Source: Acuticoccus sp. I52.16.1 (GTDB taxonomy: Bacteria; Pseudomonadota; Alphaproteobacteria; Rhizobiales; Amorphaceae). From it: a DNA stretch of 64,000 bases. Numbering within the stretch: the first letter of the stretch is position 1; the number at the start of each line of letters is the position of its first letter. Shown here one piece after another: positions 63,950-64,000 of this stretch. The translations under genes and the position numbers were made by a program. Under the pieces are notes generated by a model. The model was not told the DNA's origin and did no database searches. It was given only the letters and a program-made list of their open reading frames with translations. The stretch is from the NCBI RefSeq assembly GCF_022865125.1, contig NZ_CP094828.1, positions 4,767,219 to 4,831,218 of the forward strand. Direction: 5' to 3'.

Positions 63950-64000
63950 TCAGCTGCAGCCCGACGTGGAGCCGCAGGTGTCGCACTTCAGGCAGGTGCC
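63950..64000 (-). CDS. nrdJ: C-terminal end of vitamin B12-dependent ribonucleotide reductase (partial)
   Basis: The last 16 residues of a minus-strand gene read GTCLKCDTCGSTSGCS, then stop. This cysteine-rich tail is the redox-active C-terminus of class II ribonucleotide reductase (NrdJ), where the CxxC-type pairs re-reduce the active site. The rest of the gene lies beyond the right edge. The recognition rests on a short stretch, but it is characteristic. Confidence 0.8.
   Translation of the reverse strand, partial: GTCLKCDTCGSTSGCS

Overview
The window is about 70% GC with tightly packed, often overlapping genes and almost no mobile DNA. It looks like the chromosome of an alphaproteobacterium, most likely order Hyphomicrobiales (Rhizobiales). 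Pointers are a MucR/Ros zinc-finger regulator, a DnaA-domain-IV protein followed by a DUF6456 protein, a class II (B12-dependent) ribonucleotide reductase end, SufE, and branched-pentose catabolism. A seven-gene Mrp Na+/H+ antiporter plus a CPA1-type antiporter suggest a saline or alkaline habitat (inference).

Layout. 0.3-3.2 kb: minus-strand msrB-ptrB and a small lipoprotein. 3.3-9.4 kb: mrpABCDEFG, with an unusually long MrpC. 9.7-12.6 kb: mucR, a hypothetical gene, the DnaA-C/DUF6456 pair and sufE. 12.6-15.2 kb: a glycosyltransferase-like protein with five N-terminal repeats. 15.5-18.0 kb: a thiamine-diphosphate enzyme and a short-chain dehydrogenase. 18.0-24.2 kb: an RND efflux operon with two membrane-fusion proteins and a divergent TetR regulator. 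24.3-28.1 kb: a GntR regulator, a di-heme peroxidase and an FG-GAP/UnbV protein. 28.1-34.1 kb: a xylose locus (ROK regulator, xylFHG, xylA). 34.2-38.9 kb: a 1578-residue GH5 cellulase with three cellulose-binding-like modules and eight Calx-beta modules. 39.2-57.9 kb: a large branched-sugar locus. 58.2-64 kb: housekeeping genes (a YfcG-type glutathione transferase, a 2H phosphoesterase, aspS, an antiporter, a coiled-coil secreted protein, the 3' end of nrdJ).

The most interesting region is 39.2-57.9 kb. Its gene families match the known D-apiose/D-apionate pathway: ApnO-type oxidoisomerase, ribose-type ABC importer with DUF2291 lipoprotein, Gfo/Idh dehydrogenase (candidate D-apiose dehydrogenase), RuBisCO-like protein, DUF1537 kinase (OiaK) and a FadR-type GntR regulator. 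A second operon follows at once: HpcH/HpaI aldolase, 2-hydroxyacid dehydrogenase, a complete CUT1 sugar importer and an ApnL-type D-apionolactonase. A 16-bp element shared (13/16) between the two operon heads suggests one regulator controls both. The genes can be read as uptake, oxidation to the lactone, lactone opening, hydroxymethyl migration, phosphorylation and cleavage by the RuBisCO-like protein. The aldolase, the dehydrogenase and the second transporter are not part of the textbook version and may be a new arm.

Together with the cellulase and xylose locus, the window reads as a plant cell-wall sugar specialist. D-apiose is found in rhamnogalacturonan II and in the apiogalacturonans of duckweed and seagrass, so a link with a salt-tolerant plant is a reasonable hypothesis, not a demonstrated fact.
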